DNA of 64,000 nucleotides from Maledivibacter halophilus (GTDB taxonomy: Bacteria > Bacillota > Clostridia > Peptostreptococcales > Caminicellaceae), in assembly GCF_900167445.1 (NCBI RefSeq), contig NZ_FUZT01000010.1, forward strand, positions 160,677 to 224,676, given 5' to 3'. Below, piece after piece: positions 8,966 through 18,171 of the stretch (positions are counted from its first letter, which is position 1; each line of letters begins with the position of its first letter). The notes below the pieces were generated by a model, which saw only the letters and a program-made list of their open reading frames with translations, was not told where the DNA came from and did not search any database. The translations under genes were made by a program, and so were the position numbers.

Positions 8966-10381
8966 CTATGACCATCCAATTGCTATTCCAACAGCTATTG
9001 CTATAGTACCTATTAAAACCCATAGACCGAACAGCGGAATCATGTATCTAAACCATTTTTCATAGGGCACCTTTGCTACACCTAATGCTGCCATTAAAAC
9101 TCCTGAAGTAGGTATTATAGTATTGGAAAATCCATCGCCATATTGATATGCAGAAACTGCAACCTGTCTAGATACATTAACCACATCTGCCATTGGAGCC
9201 ATTAGAGGCATAACTACCATGGCTTGTCCTGAACCGGAAGGCACAAAGAAATTGAATATTAAATTAATATAGAACATTAAAACTCCAGAAATCATAGGAG
9301 CTACTTTGCTTAAAGGAAGGGACATATAATAAATTATAGAATGAATTATTTTACCATCTGTAAGCAATATTGTAATTGACTTGGCAAATCCTATTATTAG
9401 GGCTCCATAAACCATGCTTTTACATCCTGCAATGAATGATTTTGCCATATCATCGGGATGCATTTTAGCTATTAAGCCGCTTACCAATGCAACAGCCAGC
9501 ATCATCGCACTTAAATAGCTTAGATTCCAATGTAATTTAAATGAACCATATGCATATGTTACAAAGCCTATTATAAGGGCAAGTAAAATAAGTCCATGTC
9601 TAAAATTAAAATCTGTTACTTCCTTTGCCGTTTCTGATTTTTCTATCCACTCTATTTTATCTAAAACACTATTATTAATATCACTTTTTACTTTTTTAGC
9701 ATAACGCATTGTATACCATACAGAAACAATAAATACAAATGTCCACACTATGGTCCTAAATCCAAAACCCGACATTAAAGGAAGTCCTGCTATAGTTTGT
9801 CCTAATATCGTATTAAAGGGTCCCATGGGAGATGCACAAAATCCTGAATAGGCACCTATATACATTATTGATATACCGGCAATAGGATCGAGCTTCAATT
9901 TTTTAGCTAAGGCCACCCCAATGGGAATAAAGGCAATTGCAGCATTAACAACAATTCCCAAAGCTCCTAATATTGACATAAGTGCCATTACCATAGGTAT
10001 AACTAAAAGAGCTTTATCTTGAAGCTTATTTATTGATGCATTTATGGTTGCATCAATTGTTCCTGTATCATTAATTATTTGAAAGAATCCACCTACTAAA
10101 AACGTAAGAAAAATAATTGCGGCTGCTCCATTCATACCATTAGGTATTGACAATAAGAAATCACCTATACTAACAGGATTCCTTTCTATAAACTGAAATG
10201 AATCCGGGTTGATTAAAGTTTTACCTGTGACTTCATCCTTAATCATTTCATATTCTCCAGCTGGTATTATATAGGTTAAGAGTGCTGCAACAATAACAAA
10301 CATCATTATCAGGGTATAGGTATTTGGAACTTTAAACTTCTTTTTACTATTCGGATTTTTTACAGGTTTAGAATTGGCCAT
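8966..10381 (-). CDS. YfcC/DcuC family carrier
   Basis: 471 residues with about 12 membrane segments, a basic cytoplasmic N-terminus and the family opening KVPNTYTLIMMFVIVAALLTYIIPAGEY. The segment PSGSGQAMVVMPLMAPMAD is the conserved re-entrant hairpin of this ion-transporter superfamily. Members move dicarboxylates, short peptides or basic amino acids; the substrate cannot be read from sequence. It starts 33 bp after an M20 peptidase, so a likely job is to import the peptide or acyl-amino acid that the peptidase cleaves. The pair is placed behind a sigma-54 promoter. Confidence 0.85.
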   Translation of the reverse strand: MANSKPVKNPNSKKKFKVPNTYTLIMMFVIVAALLTYIIPAGEYEMIKDEVTGKTLINPDSFQFIERNPVSIGDFLLSIPNGMNGAAAIIFLTFLVGGFFQIINDTGTIDATINASINKLQDKALLVIPMVMALMSILGALGIVVNAAIAFIPIGVALAKKLKLDPIAGISIMYIGAYSGFCASPMGPFNTILGQTIAGLPLMSGFGFRTIVWTFVFIVSVWYTMRYAKKVKSDINNSVLDKIEWIEKSETAKEVTDFNFRHGLILLALIIGFVTYAYGSFKLHWNLSYLSAMMLAVALVSGLIAKMHPDDMAKSFIAGCKSMVYGALIIGFAKSITILLTDGKIIHSIIYYMSLPLSKVAPMISGVLMFYINLIFNFFVPSGSGQAMVVMPLMAPMADVVNVSRQVAVSAYQYGDGFSNTIIPTSGVLMAALGVAKVPYEKWFRYMIPLFGLWVLIGTIAIAVGIAIGWS

Positions 10382-10414
10382 TTAAATTCCTCCTTTATTT
10401 TATTGTGAGACTTA

Positions 10415-11512
10415 CTATCCTACCCTTTTAAGAACTATTCTTTTTAGAATTTCCTTTCCGTATTCTAATGCCTTTAAATCGAATTCCATTTCTGGGCTGT
10501 GCAATCCAGGCACTAGATTAGCACCTAATCCTATATAAGCTGATTTGATATCGAGAAATTTTGTGTAAAAGTGGAAGTCTTCTCCACCAGGTGTAACAAT
10601 AGGACTCAGAGAACCTCCTAACACTTCCGTTATTGCTTCCCTTGCAAGATTAACAGTATCTTCATTATATTCTGCTGCGGGAACTCCAGTGCTAACTTCA
10701 ATTTCTGCATCTGCACCAATTGCTTTAACACTATTATTAATAGCTTCCTTGATTTTTTCTACTAATTTTTCCATGACATCATTTGTTTGTGCCCTTAAAT
10801 CCAGAGCCAAAGTTGCACTGCTTGGAATAATATTATAAGCAGAATCTCCTGTATTTATACTAGTCACTTTAGCAGAGTGGGGAACCCTAGGATCAACTTT
10901 AACAGCATTAATTGCATTAATGGCTAATGCTGATGCATCTATTACATTTACTCCCAAATGGGGTCTTGCTCCGTGGGCTGCTATTCCATTTATTTTCACT
11001 TTCATCATTTGAGACGAACCATGGCATAATGCTGGAGTAGCTTCTCCCAGCTTCGCTTCCTGAATTGGTCTTAAATGAATACCTATAATTTCATCTGCTT
11101 CATCCAAAACCCCAGATTTAGCAATTTCTTTAGCTCCACCCAAAATTTCCTCGGCAGGCTGAAATACAAACATAATCTTTCCTCTATTTATTCCTTTTTC
11201 AGCTATTTCCCTGGCTGTAGCTAAAACCATAGATGAATTTGCATCATGTCCACAGGCATGTATATTAACCTTTTCTCCATCCAATTCAAATTGCAAAGCA
11301 TCCATATCTGCCCTAACAGCCAAAACCGGACCTTTAACCCCACTATCCAATGTTGCAACTAGACCAGTAACAGCAAAACCTTCCATAACATTATAGCCAA
11401 ATTTCTTTAATTCTCCCGATATGAACTTTGAAGTCTTAAATTCATTGCATCCTATTTCTGGAATTGAGTGAAGATAGTTAAAAACTTCTTCTACATATTT
11501 TTTTTCTGTCAT
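10415..11512 (-). CDS. M20 family metallopeptidase/amidohydrolase
   Basis: 365 residues. Zn-ligand motifs are visible: VRADMDAL, HACGHDANSSM, QPAEE and, near the end, PGGEDFHFY. These belong to the M20D amidohydrolase group that removes acyl groups from amino acids or splits small peptides. The lid domain lies between about residues 170 and 280. It begins with a strong AAAGGAGG site, is first in a two-gene operon with the YfcC carrier, and starts about 55 bp after a sigma-54 promoter. Substrate unknown. Confidence 0.88.
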   Translation of the reverse strand: MTEKKYVEEVFNYLHSIPEIGCNEFKTSKFISGELKKFGYNVMEGFAVTGLVATLDSGVKGPVLAVRADMDALQFELDGEKVNIHACGHDANSSMVLATAREIAEKGINRGKIMFVFQPAEEILGGAKEIAKSGVLDEADEIIGIHLRPIQEAKLGEATPALCHGSSQMMKVKINGIAAHGARPHLGVNVIDASALAINAINAVKVDPRVPHSAKVTSINTGDSAYNIIPSSATLALDLRAQTNDVMEKLVEKIKEAINNSVKAIGADAEIEVSTGVPAAEYNEDTVNLAREAITEVLGGSLSPIVTPGGEDFHFYTKFLDIKSAYIGLGANLVPGLHSPEMEFDLKALEYGKEILKRIVLKRVG

Positions 11513-11566
11513 TTTTCTACCCTCCTTTTATGTTTTCTATATTTCTTCCGCTCTCAATATTAAATA

Positions 11567-11583
11567 AGCAATTTTTATGCCAA
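11567..11583 (-). promoter_or_regulatory. sigma-54 (-24/-12) promoter
   Basis: On the minus strand the sequence reads TTGGCATAAAAATTGCT. This matches the sigma-54 consensus TGGCAYR-N4-TTGCW with correct GG-to-GC spacing. It lies between the sigma-54 activator gene and the M20/YfcC operon, pointing into the operon. Confidence 0.85.
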
Positions 11584-11652
11584 ATTATTAAATCTTCTAC
11601 TTAGTATTCCTATTCCCGTAAAATTCTATTACATTTAGTTAATAATTAATAA

Positions 11653-11698
11653 ATATGCGGGAGATTTAAGGGTTATTCACCCTAAAGCTCCCGCATAT
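11653..11698 (-). terminator. hairpin overlapping the end of the sigma-54 regulator gene
   Basis: An 11-bp perfect outer stem (11653-11663 with 11688-11698) plus an inner GGGT/ACCC stem. The stop codon of the regulator lies inside the hairpin. The downstream tract on the minus strand is AT-rich rather than a clean U-run, so termination may be partial. Confidence 0.55.
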
Positions 11699-13742
11699 CA
11701 TCCCGCAAATTTATTTTCTTTGAAATTATATCATTACCGAATTTTGTCAGCTTAGCTCCTGTTCTCCCTTCACCATACTTTATAATTCCTTTTCCAAGTA
11801 AAAATTCCATTATTTTTCTTACCTTATGTTCTGATACATCAAAACCTTCCTGAATTGCATATTTATAAATAGTTCTCCTGCCTGCTGGTTTATATCTCAA
11901 AATATTTAGAATATACAATGCCAATTTATTTTCCTGTAGAGTCAATTCTAGAAATAGTTTATTTTCTTTTTTATCCTTAAAATGATTTTCTTCATTTTTA
12001 AAATCTGGAGGTAAATCATTAACTGTTAATCTATCACTGCCTAAATATATCATATATTCTATACAGTTTTTTAATTCTCTAATATTTCCATCCCAATAAT
12101 GATTTATTAAAGCTTCTTTAAGGCTTTCATCAATTTTTTTTCTCTTGGTGCCGGTCTTTTTAAAAATATCTTTTATTAAATACGGAATATCCTTTTTTCT
12201 TTCTCTAAGAGGCGATAAATTTAAGGTTAAAACATTTAATCTATAATATAAATCCTTTCTGAATTTACCTTCCTGTACTAATTTTTTTAAATCCCTATTT
12301 GTTGCTGCTATAATTCTTACATCAATAGGTATTATTCTCATACCTCCAATTCTCATAACTTCCTTTTCCTGGAGCACCCTGAGAAGCTTGGCTTGCATAT
12401 ACATTGGAAGCTCACTTATTTCATCTAGAAATAGACTTCCTAAATGAGCAAGCTCAAAAAGCCCTTTCTTTCCACCTTTCCTAGCACCGGTAAAAGCTCC
12501 TTCCTCATAACCAAAAAGTTCACTTTCCAATAAGTCAGAGGAAAGGGATGCACAATTTATTCCTAAAAAAGGTTTATTCATCCTTTTGGAATTATTATGA
12601 ATAGCCTGGGCAAATAATTCCTTACCGGTTCCACTTTCTCCCGTTATTATTACCGGAGCCTCTATCCCACTAATTTTTTTTGCTTTATTCTTGCTCTCAA
12701 TTATGTTGTCACTAACTCCTACTATATCTTCAAATCTATACTTTGCTATATACCCTCTATCAACAAGCTGTCTTCTCAATTCATTCTCTAAATTCTCTAT
12801 TTCTGTTTTATCTTTAATGATAAGGACATATCCATAAATTCTATTATCATCCATTATAGGCCTTTTAGTTATAATTAAGCTCTTATTAGTTTTATCATGC
12901 TTTAAAATTAAATCCTCTACATATTTTTCTTCTAGCACTTCATTCATTGTTGGATGAGAAGATATTATTTCTCTTACATTTTTATTCATAATGCTTTCTT
13001 CATTAATACCTAATATTTTTTCAATTGATCTATTATAATGTATAACTTTGTAGTCCTCATCTATGACTATGACACCATCATCAATTACATCTAGAATAAT
13101 ATTCAGCTTATTTTTTATTTCATGGGAGCTTTTAAAAATGTAATGTAATCCATGGCTGATTGGAACTATCGTATTTAAATAATTCTCTAATTTCTTATCA
13201 AGCTCCTCATCCAATATATCAAGTTTTGAAATTATACTCATTAATGTAGATACATCGAGAACTCTCCAGTCAATATTTATTATTTTTTCTACATTTTTGG
13301 GGACATGATGGGTTTGACCAGGGGTAACAGCACATTTCAAATCAGGTATATCTCGCATATTGGGGTATACCGGAATAAAATCCACATGTTTTATTCCCAT
13401 TTCATATAAAAGAGATATGGTATCAAAGGCACCGATCTTACTATTATTTACAAGCATTGCCTTGGTTCCACTGGGTAAATCATATAATTGTTGAAAGCTT
13501 CCCTTTTTAAAAGTTCTATTGAAATAAATAATCTCCATTTCATCGGGAAGATATTCCTTTGCAATATTAGTCAGTCCCGAAAGACTTATTAATGCAAGAT
13601 CTCCTTGAATAATTTTATTTATTCCTTCCTTTATACTATATCCTTCGATTTCTATATATTCACCAAAAAAATCTTTTAAATCCTTTAGGTATCTCTCCTT
13701 GGGAGCAACTTCAAAAGTAATAAGTATAAGCTTCTTTTTCAA
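11682..13742 (-). CDS. sigma-54-dependent transcriptional activator, PrpR-like N-terminus
   Basis: 686 residues, TTG start behind AAGAAGGGTG. Order: an N-terminal PrpR_N-like sensor (1-195), a PAS domain (VIDDGVIVIDEDYKVIHYNRS, about 220-330), an AAA+ domain with Walker A GESGTGKE, the sigma-54 contact loop GAFTGA, Walker B LFLDEIS and RLNVLTLNLSPLRERKKDI. The C-terminus is not the usual Fis helix-turn-helix. It reads as a winged helix (RRTIYKYAIQEGFDVSEHKVRK and GKGIIKYGEGRTGAKLT). It is adjacent to a good sigma-54 promoter and probably switches on the M20/YfcC operon when its ligand is present. Confidence 0.92.
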   Translation of the reverse strand: MKKKLILITFEVAPKERYLKDLKDFFGEYIEIEGYSIKEGINKIIQGDLALISLSGLTNIAKEYLPDEMEIIYFNRTFKKGSFQQLYDLPSGTKAMLVNNSKIGAFDTISLLYEMGIKHVDFIPVYPNMRDIPDLKCAVTPGQTHHVPKNVEKIINIDWRVLDVSTLMSIISKLDILDEELDKKLENYLNTIVPISHGLHYIFKSSHEIKNKLNIILDVIDDGVIVIDEDYKVIHYNRSIEKILGINEESIMNKNVREIISSHPTMNEVLEEKYVEDLILKHDKTNKSLIITKRPIMDDNRIYGYVLIIKDKTEIENLENELRRQLVDRGYIAKYRFEDIVGVSDNIIESKNKAKKISGIEAPVIITGESGTGKELFAQAIHNNSKRMNKPFLGINCASLSSDLLESELFGYEEGAFTGARKGGKKGLFELAHLGSLFLDEISELPMYMQAKLLRVLQEKEVMRIGGMRIIPIDVRIIAATNRDLKKLVQEGKFRKDLYYRLNVLTLNLSPLRERKKDIPYLIKDIFKKTGTKRKKIDESLKEALINHYWDGNIRELKNCIEYMIYLGSDRLTVNDLPPDFKNEENHFKDKKENKLFLELTLQENKLALYILNILRYKPAGRRTIYKYAIQEGFDVSEHKVRKIMEFLLGKGIIKYGEGRTGAKLTKFGNDIISKKINLRDDMREL

Positions 13743-14182
13743 ATAATCACCCTTCTTTTAAATAACAGCTTTTGATATAAATATTTTGTATTTTAATTTT
13801 TTATTGTAACATTTTTTTGTATATGGAAGAAGACAATTTATGCGAAATATATTACTAAATAAATATAAAATTATTAATATAGTATTCTTGCTACATACTA
13901 TTATATCAATAACTAATTACATAAACATGCTGTAAAAATCAGGTAATACCTTTAGAAGATGATTCTGAATCATTTTGTCTATTGGTTCAATTATTTTTTT
14001 CTAATAATTGAATAATTTTAAGATGCAAAATGTAGTAGAGAGGATCAGATAAGTTATCTACATATTCCATTTTAAAATTAATATCTAATTTATTTTCTTA
14101 TTTATCTTTCCACAATCTTCTTTATAATATAAAAAATCCCCCTTTTGAATATTAATACTTCAAAAGGGGGATAAGGAAAGGA
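13743..14182. other. gene-free stretch upstream of the sigma-54 regulator
   Basis: 440 bp. It holds the terminator of the nucleoside operon, a perfect 10-bp inverted repeat TTCAATTATT/AATAATTGAA at 13986-14012 and a short palindrome ATGATTCTGAATCAT near 13960. The promoter of the regulator should be here but is not distinct. Confidence 0.45.
14131..14172 (-). terminator. terminator of the nucleoside utilisation operon
   Basis: A 14-bp perfect stem (14136-14149 with 14159-14172) with five consecutive G-C pairs, followed by TTTTTT on the minus strand, 11 bp beyond the stop of the GATase-like gene. Confidence 0.93.
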
Positions 14183-14926
14183 TTAATTTGTTAACCAGTT
14201 TAAAAGATTTGTCCACAATGAATTATAGTATTTCCAATTTACAAATTCTTGTGGTCCCCAGTGAGGTGCACAATCCGATGTAAATGCTGCTGTTTTTCCA
14301 TCTCCATATTCTCTAATGGCAATAAATGGATCATTGTTGATTCTTGCCAATACTGTACCTTCAGGTATTTCCATCGTTTTGTTATATCCTAAGAAAAATG
14401 GCCACTGCTTTGGAATATCTGATAAAATTTCGTGCTCTTTAATAATTTCTGGAACAATACCTTCTGGTGATTCAACACGGTCATCCTTTTCTAACATTTT
14501 CACTGGTAAAATATCGGCAATGGCTGTTTCGCCGTAACGGGTTTTTGCATCAATTCCAGTGAAGGACATATATCCACCAATCATACAAAAACCGCCACCT
14601 TGTGCAACATATTCTTTAATAAGTTCACAACGATTTGGCCTTTTTTCACTTTTTGTAAATGTAGCATGGGGTAAAAGTAAAGTATTTGAACCTATATCAG
14701 ATAAAATAACTGCATCATATTCCTTAATTTCTTCAAGGGTAAAGGGAAATTTTTCTGGAGCAAGATGATTGGGTAAAAAGGTTACATCATAACCTCCCTG
14801 CTCTAAGGCTTCCTTAAGCCATTTTACCCCCTCTTCATAGGTTGAAGTATAAAAGGTGTCAAATCCTTTAATATGTGTTGTATAACTTACCCATGATTCA
14901 CCGGCAATTAGCACTTTTTTTGTCAT
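14183..14926 (-). CDS. GATase1-like cytoplasmic protein
   Basis: 247 residues. It reads as the family of predicted class I glutamine-amidotransferase-like proteins (PF07090-type): it opens KKVLIAGESWVSYTTHIKGFD, then EYDAVILSDIGSNTLLLP, GGGFCMIGGYMSFTGI with a possible nucleophile-elbow Cys, and an ending FTSDCAPHWGPQEFVNW. It has no synthetase partner, so amidotransfer is not shown; hydrolysis or ligand binding are alternatives. It is last in the nucleoside operon, 15 bp after the M20 gene. Its role with nucleosides is unknown. Confidence 0.75.
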   Translation of the reverse strand: MTKKVLIAGESWVSYTTHIKGFDTFYTSTYEEGVKWLKEALEQGGYDVTFLPNHLAPEKFPFTLEEIKEYDAVILSDIGSNTLLLPHATFTKSEKRPNRCELIKEYVAQGGGFCMIGGYMSFTGIDAKTRYGETAIADILPVKMLEKDDRVESPEGIVPEIIKEHEILSDIPKQWPFFLGYNKTMEIPEGTVLARINNDPFIAIREYGDGKTAAFTSDCAPHWGPQEFVNWKYYNSLWTNLLNWLTN

Positions 14927-14941
14927 TAGTAATTCCTCCTT

Positions 14942-16216
14942 TTACTGGTTTTTACACCAATTTAATATAAGTTTTGCATAAATCAATATAAATTGTAGAT
15001 AATCTTCAACTTTAACATATTCATTGACAACATGGCATTGTTCTAAGGATCCGGGTCCCATTACAACTGTAGGCATTTTGCCAATATTTTTTAAAAGTCT
15101 TGCATCGTTTCCGCCATTTGAACCATTTAAAATAGGTGGATTTCCCATAACATCTCCCATAACCTTCTTAGCTGTCTTAACAAAGGAATCCTCTGAGCTG
15201 ATTTCAAATGCTCCTCCTGCTTGATAAATAGATATTTCAGGTGGATGCTTCATCAGCCATGAATCCCCCTGGGATCGCAGCATTAACGAATCAGTTACCT
15301 CTTTCACTACAGACTCATAGGTCATCAAATTAGGTAAATAATGGAGGCACAGCTTAAAGGTACATTTGTCAGGAACGGTAGAACCTGCTGTTCCACCTTC
15401 AATAACACCAATATTTAATGTGGGAGAAGGTAAAAATGGATGTTTATATAGCATCAGCCACCTATGCTCTAGTTCTTGAAGGGCATCAATTAAGAAAATG
15501 GCCTTTTCAATGGCGTTAACGCCCTTCCACTTTGTACCGGAATGAAGGGCTACACCTGTTACATCTACCTTGAAAAATATAAAGCCCATGTGCCCTATGG
15601 TCAAATTGTAATCAGTAGGTTCACATACCACAGCAGCATCTGCCCTATGGCCATTTAACATGGCCGCTAAACTACCATTTCCTCCTCCTTCTTCATCAAC
15701 AACAGAGGTAATTTTAACATCTCCGGGAAGATCAATATTAGCATCCTGCAAAAGCTTTACTGCCATAATAGAAGCCATAAGTCCTGCCTTCATATCACAT
15801 GCACCTAAGCCAAATAATTTTCCATCCTTTATTGTAGGCTGCCACGGGTTCTTATCCCAAAGACTCATATCTCCAGGAGGCATGGTATCCACATGACCAT
15901 TAAATAAAATACTTCTGCCCTTTTTATCTCCTTCAAAGCATGCTGTAAGATTATATCTGTCTGCATAATTATGTCCTGGATTCCCTTCATTAAATAGTTT
16001 AATACCCTTTTGGATGAGTTTTTCATTTAAAAGTTCTCTTTTTACCTTGGCACCCATTTCAAGTAATATTTTTTCAAGAAACATTTGTCCATTTTTTTCG
16101 TATCCTCCATCGATTCCATGGCCTATTACTTGTGTGTCAAGGGCAACTAACTCCTCCAGATAGTGGATATATACTTCCTTATTTTTTTCAAGAACCTTTG
16201 TTAATATTTTATCCAT
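14942..16216 (-). CDS. M20 family peptidase, ArgE/DapE type
   Basis: 424 residues from the ATG at 16216, placed 9 bp after GGGAGGTG; a GTG inside the ribosome site is the less likely start. Metal-site motifs: LFNGHVDTMPPGD, GACDMKAGLMASI, VVDEEGGGNGS, VCEPTDYNLTIGHMG and a C-terminal His in MGPGSLEQCHVVNE. The fold suits hydrolysis of N-acyl amino acids, dipeptides or carbamoyl compounds. It sits between nucleoside hydrolase and GATase-like genes with 15-30 bp gaps. An amidohydrolase acting on a base-breakdown product is possible but unproven. Confidence 0.85.
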   Translation of the reverse strand: MDKILTKVLEKNKEVYIHYLEELVALDTQVIGHGIDGGYEKNGQMFLEKILLEMGAKVKRELLNEKLIQKGIKLFNEGNPGHNYADRYNLTACFEGDKKGRSILFNGHVDTMPPGDMSLWDKNPWQPTIKDGKLFGLGACDMKAGLMASIMAVKLLQDANIDLPGDVKITSVVDEEGGGNGSLAAMLNGHRADAAVVCEPTDYNLTIGHMGFIFFKVDVTGVALHSGTKWKGVNAIEKAIFLIDALQELEHRWLMLYKHPFLPSPTLNIGVIEGGTAGSTVPDKCTFKLCLHYLPNLMTYESVVKEVTDSLMLRSQGDSWLMKHPPEISIYQAGGAFEISSEDSFVKTAKKVMGDVMGNPPILNGSNGGNDARLLKNIGKMPTVVMGPGSLEQCHVVNEYVKVEDYLQFILIYAKLILNWCKNQ

Positions 16217-16245
16217 ATGATTGTTCACCTCCCTTTGAAGGTATT

Positions 16246-17160
16246 TTATGAATATAATTTAAGTGTTTCATATACAATATTCCAAAACTTATCAAAATCT
16301 AATTTTAAAGCTACTTCTGTATTTGCTTGTTTTCCTGATATATTAAAATAATCACAAAGAGTCCTTCCATAGCTTTTATCACTTCTTATATCTACTTCTA
16401 CATACATGGGCTTAGTTTGTATTACACTAGGATCAATTAGCCATGCAATGGTTGTGGGATCATGTACAGGTGGACTGCTCCATCCAAAGACTTCCCTTTG
16501 TGTTTTTGTAAAAAACTCCATAAGCTCTACAAATAGTTTAGAGGCCTTATTGCCTATAGGCTTCATTTTTTTAATAACCTCTGGTGTAGCCAAGGCTTGA
16601 CGTGTCAGATCCAGCCCCATCATAACAATAGGTCTTCCACAGCTAAATACTACATGGGCTGCCTCAGGGTCTGCATATATATTAAACTCCGCTGCCGGTG
16701 TTACATTTCCCAGCTGATATGCCCCACCCATTAAAACAATTCTTTCAATTTTTGGAACTATTCTAGGTTCCTTTCTAATAGCCATTGCAATATTAGTTAA
16801 TGGCCCCGTTGGAACTAAAGTAATATCTCCATCTGATTTCATTAATACTTCTATAATCAAATCTACACCATGTCTATTGTCTAATTGAATTGAAGGCTTA
16901 TCAAAACGTGGACCATCTAAGCCCGTTTCTCCATGAATATCATCGGCAATAACCTGTTCTCTTACCATTGGATTAGCCATACCTGCTGCAATAGGAACAT
17001 CTGTGATTCCAACGGCAGAACATATATTTAAAGCATTTTTTGCTGTTTTTTCAAGGGTCTGATTACCTGCTACAACAGTAATTGCCTGTAGATCAATATG
17101 AGGACTTCTTCCTGCCAACAAAATACTGATGGCATCATCATGACCTGGATCGCAGTCCAA
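16246..17160 (-). CDS. inosine/uridine-preferring nucleoside hydrolase, N-terminus possibly frameshifted
   Basis: 304 residues from a TTG at 17160. It splits ribonucleosides to base plus ribose. The Ca-binding motif DCDPGHDDAISILLA is at the very start; LVPTGPLTNIA, LMGGAY and AEFNIYADPEAAHVVF follow. Family members normally carry a beta-strand before DCDPG. The next seven upstream codons would encode NKEKKII in the same frame but lack a usable start. A GTG at 17192 with a good AAAGGGG site would give MSEPIKRK and then join the frame if the A7 run at 17166-17172 had one more A. See findings. Confidence 0.88.
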   Translation of the reverse strand: MDCDPGHDDAISILLAGRSPHIDLQAITVVAGNQTLEKTAKNALNICSAVGITDVPIAAGMANPMVREQVIADDIHGETGLDGPRFDKPSIQLDNRHGVDLIIEVLMKSDGDITLVPTGPLTNIAMAIRKEPRIVPKIERIVLMGGAYQLGNVTPAAEFNIYADPEAAHVVFSCGRPIVMMGLDLTRQALATPEVIKKMKPIGNKASKLFVELMEFFTKTQREVFGWSSPPVHDPTTIAWLIDPSVIQTKPMYVEVDIRSDKSYGRTLCDYFNISGKQANTEVALKLDFDKFWNIVYETLKLYS

Positions 17161-17224
17161 TATAATTTTTTTCTCTTTATTGGCTCTGACACATATCTCA
17201 TCCCCTTTATATACAAATTTTATA

Positions 17225-18154
17225 CTATAATGAACTCTTCATTTTTTCTTCTGACCGAAGCTTTCGAGCTAAGGATATAGCTAAGATTGCAACAGTGGCT
17301 ATATAGGGGATCATTAAAATAAACTGTGAAGGTAATCCATAGGACTGGAGCCTGGATCCAATGGAATCAGTAAGTCCGAAGATTAAACATCCAATCCAAG
17401 ATAGTATAGGGTTTCCTCCTCCAAAAAACATAGCGGCAACCCCCATAAAACCTCTTCCATTCGTCATATTTTCAGCAAAAAGATTAGAATATCCTAAAGA
17501 CAAATGAGCTCCAGCTAATCCTCCTAAAAGTCCTGAATAAAGCATTACCTCAAATTTTCTTTTGTAAACATTAATACCAGCCGTCTCAGCCGCCATAGGA
17601 AATAGTCCTACACTTCTTAATCTTAATCCCCATACAGTTTTGTATAATATGTACCATAGTACAACGACCATGATGATTCCTACAATTTCAAAGAGAGAAT
17701 AATTGTTAAAAAGGCTGTTAATCACAGGATTCTTGCTTAAGAAATCAAATTTCAGCTTTGGAAAAGCTATAATTTGATCTGAATAAAAGCTTCCTGATGT
17801 ATTTAAAAACTCGTTTAGCAAAAATCTTGTTAAGGCCAGTGCAAGCATATTAATTGCCATACCTACAACCATAATATCTGCTTTATATTTCAAATGGGCA
17901 AATCCCATAATAGCAGCGATTATAAGGCCTACAACCATTGACATAATCAAGGCAAGTATCCAACTTCCCGTAAAATAACTAACTGTAACCGCAGTAAAGG
18001 CTCCAAAGAGCATAATTCCCTCTGTTCCGATGTTTAATATATCCGCCTGCTGTGTAATAATAGCAGCTAGGGCCGCAAATAATATGGGGGTAGAAGCCCT
18101 TATGGTAGCATGAATCAAAGTATAATCAAATATCAAGGATAGATTATCTAACAT
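17225..18154 (-). CDS. nucleoside ABC transporter permease (BmpD/YufQ-like)
   Basis: 309 residues with about nine hydrophobic segments; the motifs ITQQADILNIGTEGIMLFGAF and GRGFMGVAAMFFGGGNPI are typical of the second permease of BMP-dependent importers. It follows the first permease by 17 bp and precedes the nucleoside hydrolase. With 18172-19224 it should form the membrane channel of a ribonucleoside importer. Confidence 0.93.
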   Translation of the reverse strand: MLDNLSLIFDYTLIHATIRASTPILFAALAAIITQQADILNIGTEGIMLFGAFTAVTVSYFTGSWILALIMSMVVGLIIAAIMGFAHLKYKADIMVVGMAINMLALALTRFLLNEFLNTSGSFYSDQIIAFPKLKFDFLSKNPVINSLFNNYSLFEIVGIIMVVVLWYILYKTVWGLRLRSVGLFPMAAETAGINVYKRKFEVMLYSGLLGGLAGAHLSLGYSNLFAENMTNGRGFMGVAAMFFGGGNPILSWIGCLIFGLTDSIGSRLQSYGLPSQFILMIPYIATVAILAISLARKLRSEEKMKSSL

Positions 18155-18171
18155 AGTATCGCCTCACTTTT

